DNA of 64,000 nucleotides from Dehalobacter alkaniphilus (GCA_040500365.1 CP148031.1:2604001-2668000); one strand, 5' to 3'; shown: positions 16,896 to 26,289, numbered from the stretch's first letter. Numbers and translations are program-made. The notes: generated from the sequence alone by a model not told the origin.

Positions 16896-17609
16896 CTAAT
16901 AAATATATTTATAAATATGCTTCTCATGGGTCAATTCTTTAAGCCTTTCCAGATCATGAATAATTATTTTGTCTTTCTTCTTTTCAATAATTTTTTGTTC
17001 CTTTAAATACTTTAATACTTTTGAGACTGTAACATAATGTGCTCCTGTTATCTCAGAAATAAATTGCAATGATAAGTCCATACGTATTTCGTAAGAATCT
17101 CCTACCGATATTCCATTGGTAAGATAAAGTCCATGCAGCAATCTTAAGATTCTAATCGTTGGATTGTAAAAGTCTCTTTCTATCGTTTGTCTCATATAAT
17201 AACTTACTTTGGAAAGACAATTTCTAAGCACTTCAAAGATCATGTCTTCATCTTGACGGAAAATAATTCTGAGGTGCTCTTCGAAAAAAAGACATACTTT
17301 AGAATCTTCTATGGCAACTGCATAAGCATCATTATCATTTTCCATCTTATACAAACGACCCAAAATTCCATTTTCTCCGGAAAAATAAATCACTCTTTCC
17401 CTGCCGTCTTCCGTCATCAGGTTCAAACTTATCCTTCCGGAAAGCACATAAACCAGCATATAATCCTTGCCTCCCGGCAAGATCACATTACTGTCCTTAG
17501 CATAGGTTTTTACTACTCCTATATGCGTGAATTCCCTCAGTTTTTCAATCGGATAGAAAGTGTCAGGAATAGCCCTTGCCCCCTCGCATCTTCCATAATC
17601 GTATTGCAT
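16896..17609 (-). CDS. CRP/FNR-family regulator, class linked to rdhBA operons
   Basis: 237 residues. The N-terminal cyclic-nucleotide-binding-like beta barrel contains GGKDYMLVYVLSGRISLNLM, then a dimer helix and a C-terminal winged helix. The DNA-reading part is LSLQFISEITGAHYVTVSKVLKYLKEQKII. That recognition helix (GAHYVTVSKV) differs clearly from the CprK-like regulators in this window (GVNRGTAIKV). It is transcribed toward rdhB2 and is the likely activator at the 18-bp palindromes. The effector is unknown. CprK homologues bind halogenated phenols. Confidence 0.85.
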   Translation of the reverse strand: MQYDYGRCEGARAIPDTFYPIEKLREFTHIGVVKTYAKDSNVILPGGKDYMLVYVLSGRISLNLMTEDGRERVIYFSGENGILGRLYKMENDNDAYAVAIEDSKVCLFFEEHLRIIFRQDEDMIFEVLRNCLSKVSYYMRQTIERDFYNPTIRILRLLHGLYLTNGISVGDSYEIRMDLSLQFISEITGAHYVTVSKVLKYLKEQKIIEKKKDKIIIHDLERLKELTHEKHIYKYIY

Positions 17610-18082
17610 ACGCTTCCTCCTTCCAATTATTTACCACCATTACCATCCCCAGATTTATTTTGCCACCCGTTAAGTCCTTTTGTAAAAAACAAACGTACGT
17701 CCCACAACTAATTCTACACCAAAAAATAATAAAAAATATAACAATTGAATCTAGCAGAAAGAACACATTAACCAAAATATCGCAGTTAAAAAGCAATACA
17801 AAGTTAATGCATATATTTTACATTAATATATTTTACATTATACTTAAATTTATTATACAATCATTTTTGATATTTTAATTTAATATATAACTAAAACCTC
17901 AAGTTTTACACTTTTAATATTTCCCCTGATCAGGTCTGTAGCACTCAGAAAAGGATGGGGTTATTTACCGACCGTATTGTAAGTGCTAAGCGCTTATAAT
18001 TTGGCGCTCTCTTGTATTTAGAGAATATATACTGGAAAATCAATATTGTATTTAGCAGTCTCTCTTGAATTTTTAAAAAACC
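17610..18082. other. AT-rich intergenic region
   Basis: Very AT-rich, with no convincing gene. It should hold the promoter of the regulator at 16896-17609. Around 17879-17896 there is a half-site (TATATAACTAAA) identical to one arm of the rdhB operators, possibly an autoregulatory site, although it is about 270 nt from the start codon. Confidence 0.35.
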
Positions 18083-18113
18083 GTTGCCTACGAACTATAA
18101 ATTCGTTGGCAAC
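18083..18113 (+). terminator. Hairpin flanking IS1182-like element
   Basis: GTTGCCTACGAA pairs with TTCGTTGGCAAC with one mismatch and is followed by CTCCCTTTTTG. It looks like a Rho-independent terminator on the plus strand, but no plus-strand gene precedes it. Confidence 0.4.
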
Positions 18114-18140
18114 AGCTCCCTTTTTGTTCTAAAATAGCAA

Positions 18141-18178
18141 GGGGGCGTAACGAAACTTTAGGTTTCGGTTGCGCCCCC
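18141..18178 (-). terminator. GC-rich hairpin after IS1182-like transposase
   Basis: GGGGGCGTAACGAAAC at 18141 pairs with GTTTCGGTTGCGCCCCC at 18162, one bulge. It lies about 40 nt after the transposase stop. It may be a terminator or part of the element end. Confidence 0.5.
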
Positions 18179-18215
18179 TCACTTTTTATGGTGAATTTTT
18201 TTAAAATTTAGTTTC

Positions 18216-19820
18216 CTATCCAGTGATCAACGCCATTTTTCTCATATTATGAGCGATGCAATGTAATCCCCACTCAATTTTAACCTTTTCTAGCCCTTTT
18301 AACAGGAATCTTCGCATACCGTGATTCCCTTTAATGTCTCCAAAGACGCTTTCAACCTCGACCGGCCTCAAGCTCCTCATGCGCAAACCTTCTTCTGAAC
18401 ACAAATTCCTGCGGGCCTGTTCTTTATAGGCATTCAGTTTGCGATTGACATATATTCTTCTGTTAGCGTATGGATCGGATGACTTCACGCACTGGTTCCG
18501 ATGAGGACACCCGGAACAATTCAGGCATTCATAGATTCGGATCAAACTCCTATAGCCATTGTCACTTTTTTGGTGCCGCTCGTATAAGAAAATGAGTGTT
18601 CTCCCATAACCGCAGATATATTCATCATTTTCATGGTCATAGGTGAAGTTCTGTGGTTTCGTTATGTCTTCTTTCCATTTCTTACTGGCTTCTTTGTGGA
18701 AGGTATTATATTTGACATAAGACACAAGCTTTTTCTCCTGCAGATAGTCGTAATTTTCTTCGCTGCCATAGCCGGCATCGGCAATAATATTCTTTGGTAA
18801 TTCCCCATGCAGGAGCGTTTTTAATTCTTCCAGGTGATCCTTCATACAGCTGGTATCGCCCGGTCTCTGATGAACACTGTAACCGACCACAAACTGGTTC
18901 TCCGTCCCGATCTGGACATTGTAACCTGGCTTTAACTGACCGTTTTTCATATGGTCTTCTTTCATTCGCATAAAGGTGGCATCGTGATCTGTCTTGGAGT
19001 AACTGTTTCTTTCTTCCAGGATCAGTTCTTGCTGTTCATATTTCTGCATTCTTGGCAGATAATCTTTCGTAAGGGTGTTTCTTGTTTTCTTTAACTTTTT
19101 GGTTTCAGCATCTACTGTCTCTTCTTCCGATTTCTTAGCCAGTCTCTCGTCAATTTTCCTTACGGCTTCTTCAATAGCCTCTGAGTCAATGGGCTTGCCA
19201 TTGCCTAGCTCTTCTAAATCACTGTCGCCGTATTCCGCATTTTCTTCTTCATTGATCTGATCGATTTCTTTAAATAATTCCCGGCATTTCTCCCTTAACG
19301 CTTCTTTATAGCGCTTCGTGGATTTGCCCCATACCCAACTGTATTTATTGGCATTGGCCTCAATTTTTGTCCCGTCTAAAAAATAATTTTCCAGCTTGAT
19401 GTATTTTTCTTTGACTAAGAGTTCAATAACTTCAGCAAATACTTCTAGAATAACCTCTTTCATCCGTTCACTCCGGAAGCGGTTAACTGACATGAAATCC
19501 GGCTGATTGCCGCCGCACAGCCACATATACATAATATTTTCACGGGCCGCTTTTGCTATCCGGCGGCATGAAAAAACCCTGTCCGTATACGCATAAACCA
19601 ATAACTTGGTCATCATGACAGGGTGAAAGCTGGAACGGCCGCCTCCAGGATATTTGGCAAACAAGGGTTCGAGATTCATGCGATCGATAGCACGATTCAC
19701 AACTCGGACGACATGGTTTTGAGGAATCAGGCTGTCGATGCTTAACGGCAGTGTTTGTTGTTCCTGCACATAAGGTTTAAATACTTTCTTGGTATGTACT
19801 TTCTGCCCTTTCTTAGACAT
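18216..19820 (-). mobile_element. IS1182-family transposase
   Basis: A 534-residue DDE transposase, apparently intact. The N-terminus (LPLSIDSLIPQNHVVRVVNRAIDRM) and RSSFHPVMMTKLLVYAYTDRVFSCRRIAKAARENIMYMWL are typical of IS1182. The catalytic segment contains FLDGTKIEANANKYSWVWGKS and, later, NIIADAGYGSEENY and the C-terminal EVESVFGDIKGNHGMRRF. A central Cys-rich region (CGYG, CLNCSGCPHRNQC) resembles a zinc ribbon. Exact element ends and target duplication could not be defined. Confidence 0.88.
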
Positions 19821-19917
19821 TCAAATACCTCCAAATATGGCAATATTTATATCCATAGACATTATACCACATTCACGTCAAAATATCTCCCTATATCTGC
19901 TGATTTCTTCAAATATT

Positions 19918-20095
19918 GCAGACTTGCACAGATTCACAAGCGGACGTTAGTGGCAGCAGCGTTAAAAAACAGAAATCCGCAGCGTTAAAACATGCCAACG
20001 GTTAACTTGCAGTAAACAGCGGGGTTTTGGCATGTTAGCGAGGGTTTCTGTTTTTAGCTGCGAGAACGGGGGAGCGGTGGACTGTGCGAGTCTGC
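19918..20095. repeat. Nested imperfect palindrome of about 178 bp
   Basis: Three nested arm pairs are visible. Outer: GCAGACTTGCACAG with CTGTGCGAGTCTGC. Middle: an AAAAAACAGAAA arm near 19963 with TTTCTGTTTTTA at 20045. Inner: CATGCCAA near 19991 with TTGGCATG near 20027. The whole could fold as one long branched hairpin, either in RNA or as a cruciform. It could be a non-autonomous mobile element or a structured RNA. No known family is recognised. Confidence 0.5.
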
Positions 20096-20098
20096 ACT

Positions 20099-20150
20099 AC
20101 CCCAAAAAGAAAAGACGCCATTTTTTTAAATTGACGTCTTTCGCTTGGGG
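20099..20150. terminator. Hairpin, possibly bidirectional terminator
   Basis: AAGACGCCA at 20112 pairs with TTGACGTCTT at 20131. Outer bases CCCCAA and TTGGGG extend the stem. The loop is T/A-rich. Confidence 0.4.
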
Positions 20151-20194
20151 CTAAGTTGTGATACAGCCCCTTTCTTTGTGTCTGTGGCTGACGT

Positions 20195-20221
20195 CATGGA
20201 TCCGCTTTTAGTGGATCCATG
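20195..20221. repeat. Small perfect hairpin
   Basis: CATGGATCC and GGATCCATG flank a 9-base loop. The function is unknown. Confidence 0.4.
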
Positions 20222-20373
20222 TGTAAACGGGACGGAGCAATATTGAATTCTTTAACTCTTTTCATGATGTTTGCAAATACTTCGAGCCTTTTTTCTGCTG
20301 TTTTTAAGATTCCGCTGGATCGCAAATAATAAATAGACGGTTTATAATTATACACCATAAGTAGAAATATTTG

Positions 20374-20481
20374 TTAAGAAATAACATGGTAAGACTGAAC
20401 TTCACTTATTACAATCATGATGGCGACCGCCGAAATTAATAGTATAAATACTAAATCTCCCATGCTTAATTTTCTTTTCAT
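20374..20481 (-). CDS. 35-residue single-TM protein at end of rdhABC operon A
   Basis: A small gene whose ATG overlaps the rdhC stop as ATGA. The protein begins MKRKLSMGDLVFILLISAVA, continues as one hydrophobic helix (residues 9-26), and ends SEVQSYHVIS. The same product, with a few substitutions, follows rdhC in the other two rdhABC operons (24560-24667 and 30546-30653). Conservation of length, sequence and overlap in three paralogous operons argues that it is translated. The positive N-terminus predicts the N-terminus inside and a short tail outside. It is a candidate partner of RdhB or RdhC. No family recognised. Confidence 0.8.
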   Translation of the reverse strand: MKRKLSMGDLVFILLISAVAIMIVISEVQSYHVIS

Positions 20482-21734
20482 TCTTCTACCCCGATGTTAT
20501 TTAATTCTTTTGCTGATATTAATTCGATTCCTTCGGTCCCCTGAACCTTTTTCAATTTGGCTTTTTCTAGAATTTCTTTTTCCAAAATCCCCATGATATA
20601 TTTCCTGGGGCGCAAAATGATCTCATTGAGTATGAGCCCCGGACAGAAAAACCTGCACCAGAATCTGCTGATAAAGAAGGAACTAAAAATCACGACCGGC
20701 AAGATAAGCCACTGAATGCCGAACCCCTGCCGGCCAAATAAAGTGGCAAATGGCTCATACCCGGCAAAACTCGGTGATTTTGTCAGGAATGCCCCTATGA
20801 GTGCTAAGTAGATCAATGCATACCTTATTTTAGCCGCTTTGGCTTCGACTGCTTTATTACAGCATTTGAATTTACCGCCGCCTACTTTGGCCGTGATTTC
20901 CTGCAAAGCGCCAAACGGACAAAGCCAGAAGCAGTAAACATTCTTTCCTAAGATAAAGGTGATCACCGGGATTCCGATTAAGAGGATATACCAAACGAGG
21001 TTTTCACGAATAGACGGGAAATTCCCCATGAGAAGTCCGGTAATATTTGCAAGCGAAATGGGCGTATTATATTGGAAACCAATGATGACTAAACTTCCTA
21101 AAAGGACAAGCCAGCGTAATTTTTTTTGTTTGAATGCCACGCCAATCACCATCAGGATGACCAACGCTATGACGGCAATTTCCTTGGATCCGAACTTAAA
21201 CGGCTCCACTTCATCCTTAACATTCAGCCCGAACTCGCTCCTGGCTACGGCATGGCTTCCCTGGGAAACCGCTTTGGCTATCCCCCTTGTAGAAAAGGTT
21301 GCGCCCGATATCCGGTCGATATCCTTGTTAATGGATAAAGGATCTGTGATGTCTTTTCCGATAAATCTTTCCAAATATTTCTGATCTAGAATATTATCGA
21401 TAAATGATGGTGTATCCTTGTGTGCAGCGATAACCGTCCCGACAATTTTTCCTTGCAGGTTAATTCCGGTAACCATCTTGATCGGACCGCCATAAGCAAC
21501 CGCTTGCTCGATTACGACGTAGCCTATTTTTTCTTCCTTACCATCTTTGCTCTGTTTATTTGCTTCATAAATAAGAGGGGAAGACGCAATCTTTTGAAAA
21601 GATTGCGCTTCCGAAAAAACTTGATTCATAAACGGTATGATATTGTTATCTGTATGAGTCCAACCGAAACCTAACGTTATGAGGAATATAACTGCTGCTG
21701 CAAACACAATGATTTTATTTGCTGAGTTTTTCAT
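20478..21734 (-). CDS. rdhC: RdhC, NosR-like flavoprotein (operon A)
   Basis: 418 residues. An N-terminal TM helix is followed by an extracytoplasmic FMN-binding domain with the flavinylation motif SGATFSTRG (Thr as FMN site), then several TM helices. Two C-x3-CP motifs follow (CFWLCPFGALQE, CRFFCPGLI), with KFKCC between them. RdhC is proposed to carry electrons to the dehalogenase or assist its maturation. An AGGAGC site precedes the ATG. Operon order is rdhA-rdhB-rdhC-small TM gene. Confidence 0.92.
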   Translation of the reverse strand: MKNSANKIIVFAAAVIFLITLGFGWTHTDNNIIPFMNQVFSEAQSFQKIASSPLIYEANKQSKDGKEEKIGYVVIEQAVAYGGPIKMVTGINLQGKIVGTVIAAHKDTPSFIDNILDQKYLERFIGKDITDPLSINKDIDRISGATFSTRGIAKAVSQGSHAVARSEFGLNVKDEVEPFKFGSKEIAVIALVILMVIGVAFKQKKLRWLVLLGSLVIIGFQYNTPISLANITGLLMGNFPSIRENLVWYILLIGIPVITFILGKNVYCFWLCPFGALQEITAKVGGGKFKCCNKAVEAKAAKIRYALIYLALIGAFLTKSPSFAGYEPFATLFGRQGFGIQWLILPVVIFSSFFISRFWCRFFCPGLILNEIILRPRKYIMGILEKEILEKAKLKKVQGTEGIELISAKELNNIGVEE

Positions 21735-21768
21735 TTCTTGCTCCTGTTAAAGGTCTGCCTGACTGAAA

Positions 21769-22071
21769 TTATGCGGCCTCTACTTTATCAGCTTTCTTTT
21801 TGGAGGGTATCAAAGAATTTAACCGTACCGTAACGATAACTAAGACAAGAAGGATCGCTCCGAAGATTAACAGCCCCATGCCTGCAGCCTGCATCTCACC
21901 TTCGGCAATGCTGTAGACGATCCAAGCCAGGAGAAATGCTCCCCAGATCACGGATATTACTGTTAAAATCCAGCGGGCTACGGACATTTTACCTGCAGCC
22001 TGGAACTTGATATAGACAAACCATAAGGATGATGCCATGAGTGCTCCCAAGATTAACCAGAAAATAATCAT
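21769..22071 (-). CDS. rdhB: Reductive dehalogenase membrane anchor rdhB (operon A)
   Basis: 100 residues with three hydrophobic helices (IIFWLILGALMASSLWFVYI, WILTVISVIWGAFLLAWIVY, GLLIFGAILLVLVIVTV) and a basic tail. AGAGGAGAGG precedes the ATG. It is clearly a different subgroup from the rdhBA-type anchors (GEMQAAGMGLL is shared only among operons A-C). Confidence 0.9.
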   Translation of the reverse strand: MIIFWLILGALMASSLWFVYIKFQAAGKMSVARWILTVISVIWGAFLLAWIVYSIAEGEMQAAGMGLLIFGAILLVLVIVTVRLNSLIPSKKKADKVEAA

Positions 22072-22089
22072 ATTACCTCTCCTCTTTTC

Positions 22090-23379
22090 TTATTTATTCC
22101 AGAATTCCTTTATTGCATCCGGAACAGAAATCTTACCATAACCGAACAAATCGTCAAAGAACCTCAGAACGGGTTTTGCAGGTGTTTCTGTGCCCAACCT
22201 TACTAAGTCGTGATGCCATTCCTGGCGTTTGTTGTAAGGGCAGGCCTTAATACAAATACCACAGTCAGTACCGACTTTTGACCATTGTGTCATACACTTC
22301 ACGCCATCTTGAGCCCATTTTTTGACTCCCGGATTCGTTATGGCAGATGTTTTAAAACTTGGTTCTACATCATGGGATATTGCTTGTGACGGGCAAGCGT
22401 CAGCACATTTCATGCAGGTTTTGCAGAATTCCATCGCTCCAAAGGTAACCGGTTTATCAATAGCCAATGGCATATCCGTGAACAATTTATATATCCGCAC
22501 TCTCGGCCCATATTCCTTAGTGACCATAATACCGATTCTGCTGATCTCCCCTAGGCCGGCCTGAATAGCCAAGGGAATACTTAAAGCCGTATCATTGGAA
22601 CAAGGTATGGCCTGGTAGCCTAATGTCCTGATAAATTTAGCCAACTTATGGAGGAGAACACCCGCATCGGAGTATTCATTGCCGGAAGCAGCCCCTTGGG
22701 GCAAAGCTGGGGCAGTCTGATAGCAGTCATAATCCATTTCAAAAAGCGCCACAATAACATTTGTAGGCGTAAACGGTAACTTATTTGGAACAGGTTTACC
22801 CGTTGCGAGATCGAGAACTTCAGAAAAGAGCCACCGTTCATCATAAGGGCCAATCCCGACCTTACATGATCCCCAGAATTTTGTTACTCTTTTGATGATC
22901 GCGCTCGCAGCTTCGGGGCTTTCAAATTGGTACTTGTTGGGGTTTACTTCGCCTTCCCAAGTAAATAACCCTTGTGATTGAAAACCCGGAGCGCCCAGAC
23001 CCTTATTGATATCCTCTTCAATCGACCAGCAGGCATGATCAAAGGCGAACTCAAGCTGTCCCCAGCCCTCTCCTCCTTCTTGAGGTATTGTCCCAAACCT
23101 TTTTCCGGCATATTCTGCAGAGACAGCACCAATCGGAGCCTGAGAAGCCATGCTATACCGTTTGTAGTCACTGGAGATTTCCACCGGCATGTCATCATGC
23201 TCGACAACTTGTGCATTTGCGATGCTATTACTTCCCAGCAGTTCAGAACCGAACAATGCGGCACCTGCTGCTCCGACCCCTACTCCTAGAGAGGTCTTCA
23301 AAAAACCGCGTCTGCTAAATTCTTTGGAAAAGGTTTTTTTCTTCTGAGTTTTTTTCTCTTTGGCATTTTCAGGAATCAT
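22090..23379 (-). CDS. rdhA: Reductive dehalogenase catalytic subunit rdhA (operon A), CprA-like
   Basis: 429 residues. Tat signal FSRRGFLKTS; mature start near EISSDYKRYS; central ESPEAASAIIKRVTKFWGSCKVGIGPYDERW; corrinoid region AIPCSNDTALSIPLAIQAGLGEISRIG. Fe-S motifs: FCKTCMKCADACP and C-x10-C ending CGICIKACPYN. The pattern resembles ortho-chlorophenol dehalogenases (CprA) more than the rdhA1-3 group. The start has AAGGAGGAG. A divergent CprK-like gene lies upstream. The substrate is inferred only by similarity of group. Confidence 0.93.
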   Translation of the reverse strand: MIPENAKEKKTQKKKTFSKEFSRRGFLKTSLGVGVGAAGAALFGSELLGSNSIANAQVVEHDDMPVEISSDYKRYSMASQAPIGAVSAEYAGKRFGTIPQEGGEGWGQLEFAFDHACWSIEEDINKGLGAPGFQSQGLFTWEGEVNPNKYQFESPEAASAIIKRVTKFWGSCKVGIGPYDERWLFSEVLDLATGKPVPNKLPFTPTNVIVALFEMDYDCYQTAPALPQGAASGNEYSDAGVLLHKLAKFIRTLGYQAIPCSNDTALSIPLAIQAGLGEISRIGIMVTKEYGPRVRIYKLFTDMPLAIDKPVTFGAMEFCKTCMKCADACPSQAISHDVEPSFKTSAITNPGVKKWAQDGVKCMTQWSKVGTDCGICIKACPYNKRQEWHHDLVRLGTETPAKPVLRFFDDLFGYGKISVPDAIKEFWNK

Positions 23380-23440
23380 ACCTTATCTCCTCCTTAAAAT
23401 ATTTGAACTACAAATATCATAGATAAAATAAAATATAATG

Positions 23441-23454
23441 AATAGATCTCTATT
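23441..23454. promoter_or_regulatory. Candidate CprK-type site (5-4-5 inverted repeat)
   Basis: AATAG-ATCT-CTATT has the spacing of a dehalobox but not its bases. It lies 62-75 nt before rdhA (operon A). TATGAT at 23421-23416 could be a -10 that would place the site near -40. The evidence is weak, because no matching copy was found at the other two operons. Confidence 0.3.
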
Positions 23455-23707
23455 TAACAGATGTTCACTATACAACATTAATTAAATTTTAGGACAAAAT
23501 AGAATTAGTTGTTTCAATATTTAAAGGGAGAATCAAGCGTAATAGAAAAAATTAGGCTGGTCTCTGACAAAAAATTGGTGTACACTAAATATTGTCAAAA
23601 TGATATTGCAGGATCATATTAAAGAAATATCCTCTAACAACGAAATTATGATGCTTTATACCCTAGATGAATTTCAGGGAAATCTATCGAAGGTGAGTGT
23701 GCCATTT

Positions 23708-24394
23708 ATGAAAGAAATTAGAAAAGATAATTTTACACAAATCATCAAACTTTCTAATATCTCTCAAAAATTATTGGACGTAGGAGAAGAAGTTTTCTTT
23801 GCCAAAAATAAGATACTTGTTTCTGCCGGAGATGTCCCCGATGGATTTTATTATCTAAAAGATGGACTGGTTAAATCTTGTGTATACTCTACAAATGGTA
23901 ATGAATATATATGTGGCCTTATAGACAAGGGAAGTATCTTTTTGGAAGCCAACGCAATTTTCAGTATTCCTAGTGATGGTTATTTCAAGATCATGGAGCC
24001 TTCGCATTTACTTTTTTTTAGGAAAGAAAACTTTTTGAATTTGTTACAAACCGACTTTGATGTAACGCTATCAATATTACAATCGATTACCTGCAAATTT
24101 TTAGCAAGTGGTTATTTTTTTACTGAACTGCTGGTTCATGACTCAGAATGGAGACTATGCCGCCTATTATTAACATTTGCCGATAATTTTGGAATAGAAA
24201 TAGAAAATAAAATAAAGCTGAATATTAAAATCAGTCAGCAGTTTATTAGTGACATGCTGGGTGTCAATAGAGGTACGGCCATAAAGGTGATCAATAAATT
24301 AAAAGAAATGAATTTAATCGAGCAAACAAACGGCTATTATTTTATTAAAGATTTGCAACGGCTAAAAAACCATCAGGCCAAAATTACGACTTAA
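23708..24394 (+). CDS. CprK-like CRP/FNR regulator of rdhABC operon A
   Basis: About 228 residues, the usual CprK length, when started at the ATG at 23708 (AAGGTGAG site). The upstream frame from 23600 adds 36 residues without a better site. An effector beta barrel (AGDVPDGFYYLKDGLVKSCV), long helix and winged helix with ISQQFISDMLGVNRGTAIKVINKLKEM. It is divergent from rdhA (operon A). CprK activates cpr genes when a chlorinated phenol binds. The ligand here is unknown. Confidence 0.86.
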   Translation: MKEIRKDNFTQIIKLSNISQKLLDVGEEVFFAKNKILVSAGDVPDGFYYLKDGLVKSCVYSTNGNEYICGLIDKGSIFLEANAIFSIPSDGYFKIMEPSHLLFFRKENFLNLLQTDFDVTLSILQSITCKFLASGYFFTELLVHDSEWRLCRLLLTFADNFGIEIENKIKLNIKISQQFISDMLGVNRGTAIKVINKLKEMNLIEQTNGYYFIKDLQRLKNHQAKITT

Positions 24395-24435
24395 ATGGTA
24401 GCTGATACTGTCCATCCCCCGTAAAAGTCGCCAAT

Positions 24436-24468
24436 GAAAAAATAACCAAGGCTGAAAGCCAGGGCTAT
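24436..24468 (-). terminator. Terminator of rdhABC operon B
   Basis: An imperfect stem (ATAACCAAGGC with GCCAGGGCTAT, loop TGAAA) is followed on the minus strand by six T. It lies about 90 nt after the small TM gene. A homologous terminator follows operon C. Confidence 0.6.
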
Positions 24469-24559
24469 AGTGAATTTTATATTATTAATAAACTTACTTT
24501 TTGGATTATTGCTTATATGCGATGTTTCATATTATTACAAACATAAATCAAAATATTTG

Positions 24560-24667
24560 TTAAGAAACAGCATGATAAGCCTGCCATTCACTTATTACAA
24601 TCATGATAGCGACCGCAGATATCAATAAGATAAATACTATATCCCTCATGCTTAATTTGCTGTTCAT
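24560..24667 (-). CDS. 35-residue single-TM protein at end of rdhABC operon B
   Basis: ATG overlaps the rdhC stop (ATGA). The protein starts MNSKLSMRDIVFILLISAVA, has one TM helix (residues 9-26) and ends SEWQAYHAVS. It differs from the operon C copy at one residue and from the operon A copy at about eight. It is probably translated by coupling to rdhC, since no separate ribosome site is present. Function unknown. Confidence 0.8.
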   Translation of the reverse strand: MNSKLSMRDIVFILLISAVAIMIVISEWQAYHAVS

Positions 24668-25935
24668 TCTTTTACCTCGATGTTATTCAATTCATTTGCA
24701 GATCTTGCTTCGATTCCTATCCCTTTGATTCCTTCTATTCCCCGAACCTTTTTCAATTTTGCTTTTTTAAAGATTCCTTTTTCTAAAATCCCCATAATAT
24801 ATTTCCTGGGACGTAAAATGATCTCATTGAGTATCAAGCCTGGACAGAAAAACCTGCACCAGAACCTGCTGATAAAGAAAGAACTAAAAATCACGACCGG
24901 CAAAATAAGCCACTGGATACCGAATCCCTGCAGGCCAAACAAAGTGGCGAATGGCTCGTAACCGGCAAAACTCGGTGTCTTTGTCAGAAATGCCCCTATC
25001 AGTGCCAGGTAGATGAGTATATATCTTATTTTAGCCGCTTTTGCTTCGATCCTTTTATTGCAGCATTTGAATTTACCGCCGCCTACTTTTGCAGTTATTT
25101 CCTGCAAAGCGCCAAACGGGCAAAGCCAGAAACAGTAAACATTCTTTCCTAATATGAAGGTGATAATAGGGATTCCGATTAAGAGGATATACCAAACGAG
25201 GTTTTCACGGATGGACGGGAGATTCCCCATTAATAATGCGGCAATGTTGGCAAGGGAAATCGATGTATTGTATTGAAAGCCAATGAAGACCAAGCTGCCT
25301 ATCAGGGCAATCCAGCGCAGTTTTCTTTTTTTGAATGCGACACCAATTACCGCCAGGATGACCAAAGCGATGACTGCAATTTCCTTTGCCCCGAACTTAA
25401 ACGGCTCTACTTCATCCTTCACATCCAGCCCGAACTCGCCCCTGGCTACGGCATGGCTTCCCTGGGAAATAGCTTTGGCAATCCCGCGGGAAGAAAATGT
25501 GGCGCCGGAAATACGGTCAATATCCTTGTCAATGGACAAGGGGTCCGTGATGTCTTTGCCGATGAATTTCTCCAGGTATTTCTGGTCGATGACCTTATCG
25601 ATAAAGGATGGCGTATCCTTATGGGCGGCAATAACCGTTCCTACAATCTTTCCTTGCAGGTCAATTCCGGTGACCATTTTGATCGGGCCGCCATAAGCAA
25701 CCGCTTGCTCGATTACGACGTAGCCTATTTTTTCTTCTTTGCCGTTTTGATCTTTCGTTATTCCTTCGTAAATAACAGGGGAAGACGCAATCTTTTGAAA
25801 AGATTGCGCTTCCGGAAAAACTTGATTCATAAAAGGTATGATATCACGATCAGTATGAGTCCAACTGAAACCCAACGTTAGGAGGAATATAACTGTTGCT
25901 GCAAAAACAATAATATTACTTAAAAATTTTTTCAT
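24664..25935 (-). CDS. rdhC: RdhC, NosR-like flavoprotein (operon B)
   Basis: About 423 residues: N-terminal TM, FMN-binding domain with SGATFSSRG, TM helices, CFWLCPFGA and CRFFCPG cysteine motifs. The start is odd. The AGGAGC site lies 11 nt before an out-of-frame ATG encoding only MRKL, whose stop overlaps the rdhC ATG at 25935 (ATGA), so rdhC-B may be translated by re-initiation. A TTG at 25962 is an alternative in-frame start. Confidence 0.9.
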   Translation of the reverse strand: MKKFLSNIIVFAATVIFLLTLGFSWTHTDRDIIPFMNQVFPEAQSFQKIASSPVIYEGITKDQNGKEEKIGYVVIEQAVAYGGPIKMVTGIDLQGKIVGTVIAAHKDTPSFIDKVIDQKYLEKFIGKDITDPLSIDKDIDRISGATFSSRGIAKAISQGSHAVARGEFGLDVKDEVEPFKFGAKEIAVIALVILAVIGVAFKKRKLRWIALIGSLVFIGFQYNTSISLANIAALLMGNLPSIRENLVWYILLIGIPIITFILGKNVYCFWLCPFGALQEITAKVGGGKFKCCNKRIEAKAAKIRYILIYLALIGAFLTKTPSFAGYEPFATLFGLQGFGIQWLILPVVIFSSFFISRFWCRFFCPGLILNEIILRPRKYIMGILEKGIFKKAKLKKVRGIEGIKGIGIEARSANELNNIEVKE

Positions 25936-25983
25936 AATTTTCTCATTTTTTGCTCCTGTCAAAAGGTCTGCCTTACCCTGATG

Positions 25984-26289
25984 TCATGCGGCCTCTACTT
26001 TATTGGCTTTCTTTTTTGAGGATATTAAAGAATTTAACCGCACTGTAAGGATAATTAGTCCAATAAGAATGGCTCCGAAGATTAACAGTCCCATACCGGC
26101 AGCCTGCATCTCACCTTCAGCAATGCTGCTGACAATCCAGGCCAGGGTAAAGGCTCCCCACAGTACAGATATGGAAGTCAAAACCCAGCGAGTTACGGAC
26201 ATTTTGCCTGCAGCCTGGAACTTGATATAGACAAACCATAGGGATGATACCATGAGTGCACCCAGAATTAACCAGAATATGATCATCAT
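25984..26289 (-). CDS. rdhB: Reductive dehalogenase membrane anchor rdhB (operon B)
   Basis: 101 residues with three TM helices (IIFWLILGALMVSSLWFVYI, WVLTSISVLWGAFTLAWIVS, GLLIFGAILIGLIILTV). GAGGAGAGAATG provides the ribosome site. It is a paralogue of the operon A and C anchors and lies 24 nt after rdhA. Confidence 0.9.
   Translation of the reverse strand: MMIIFWLILGALMVSSLWFVYIKFQAAGKMSVTRWVLTSISVLWGAFTLAWIVSSIAEGEMQAAGMGLLIFGAILIGLIILTVRLNSLISSKKKANKVEAA

Larger units (their letters stand above)
19857..20373. other. Gene-poor region with palindromes
   Basis: No coding gene is supported in about 500 bases. The stretch holds a nested inverted repeat (19918-20095), a hairpin at 20099-20150 and a small perfect hairpin at 20195-20221, between the IS1182-like element and the first rdhABC operon. 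Confidence 0.5.
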
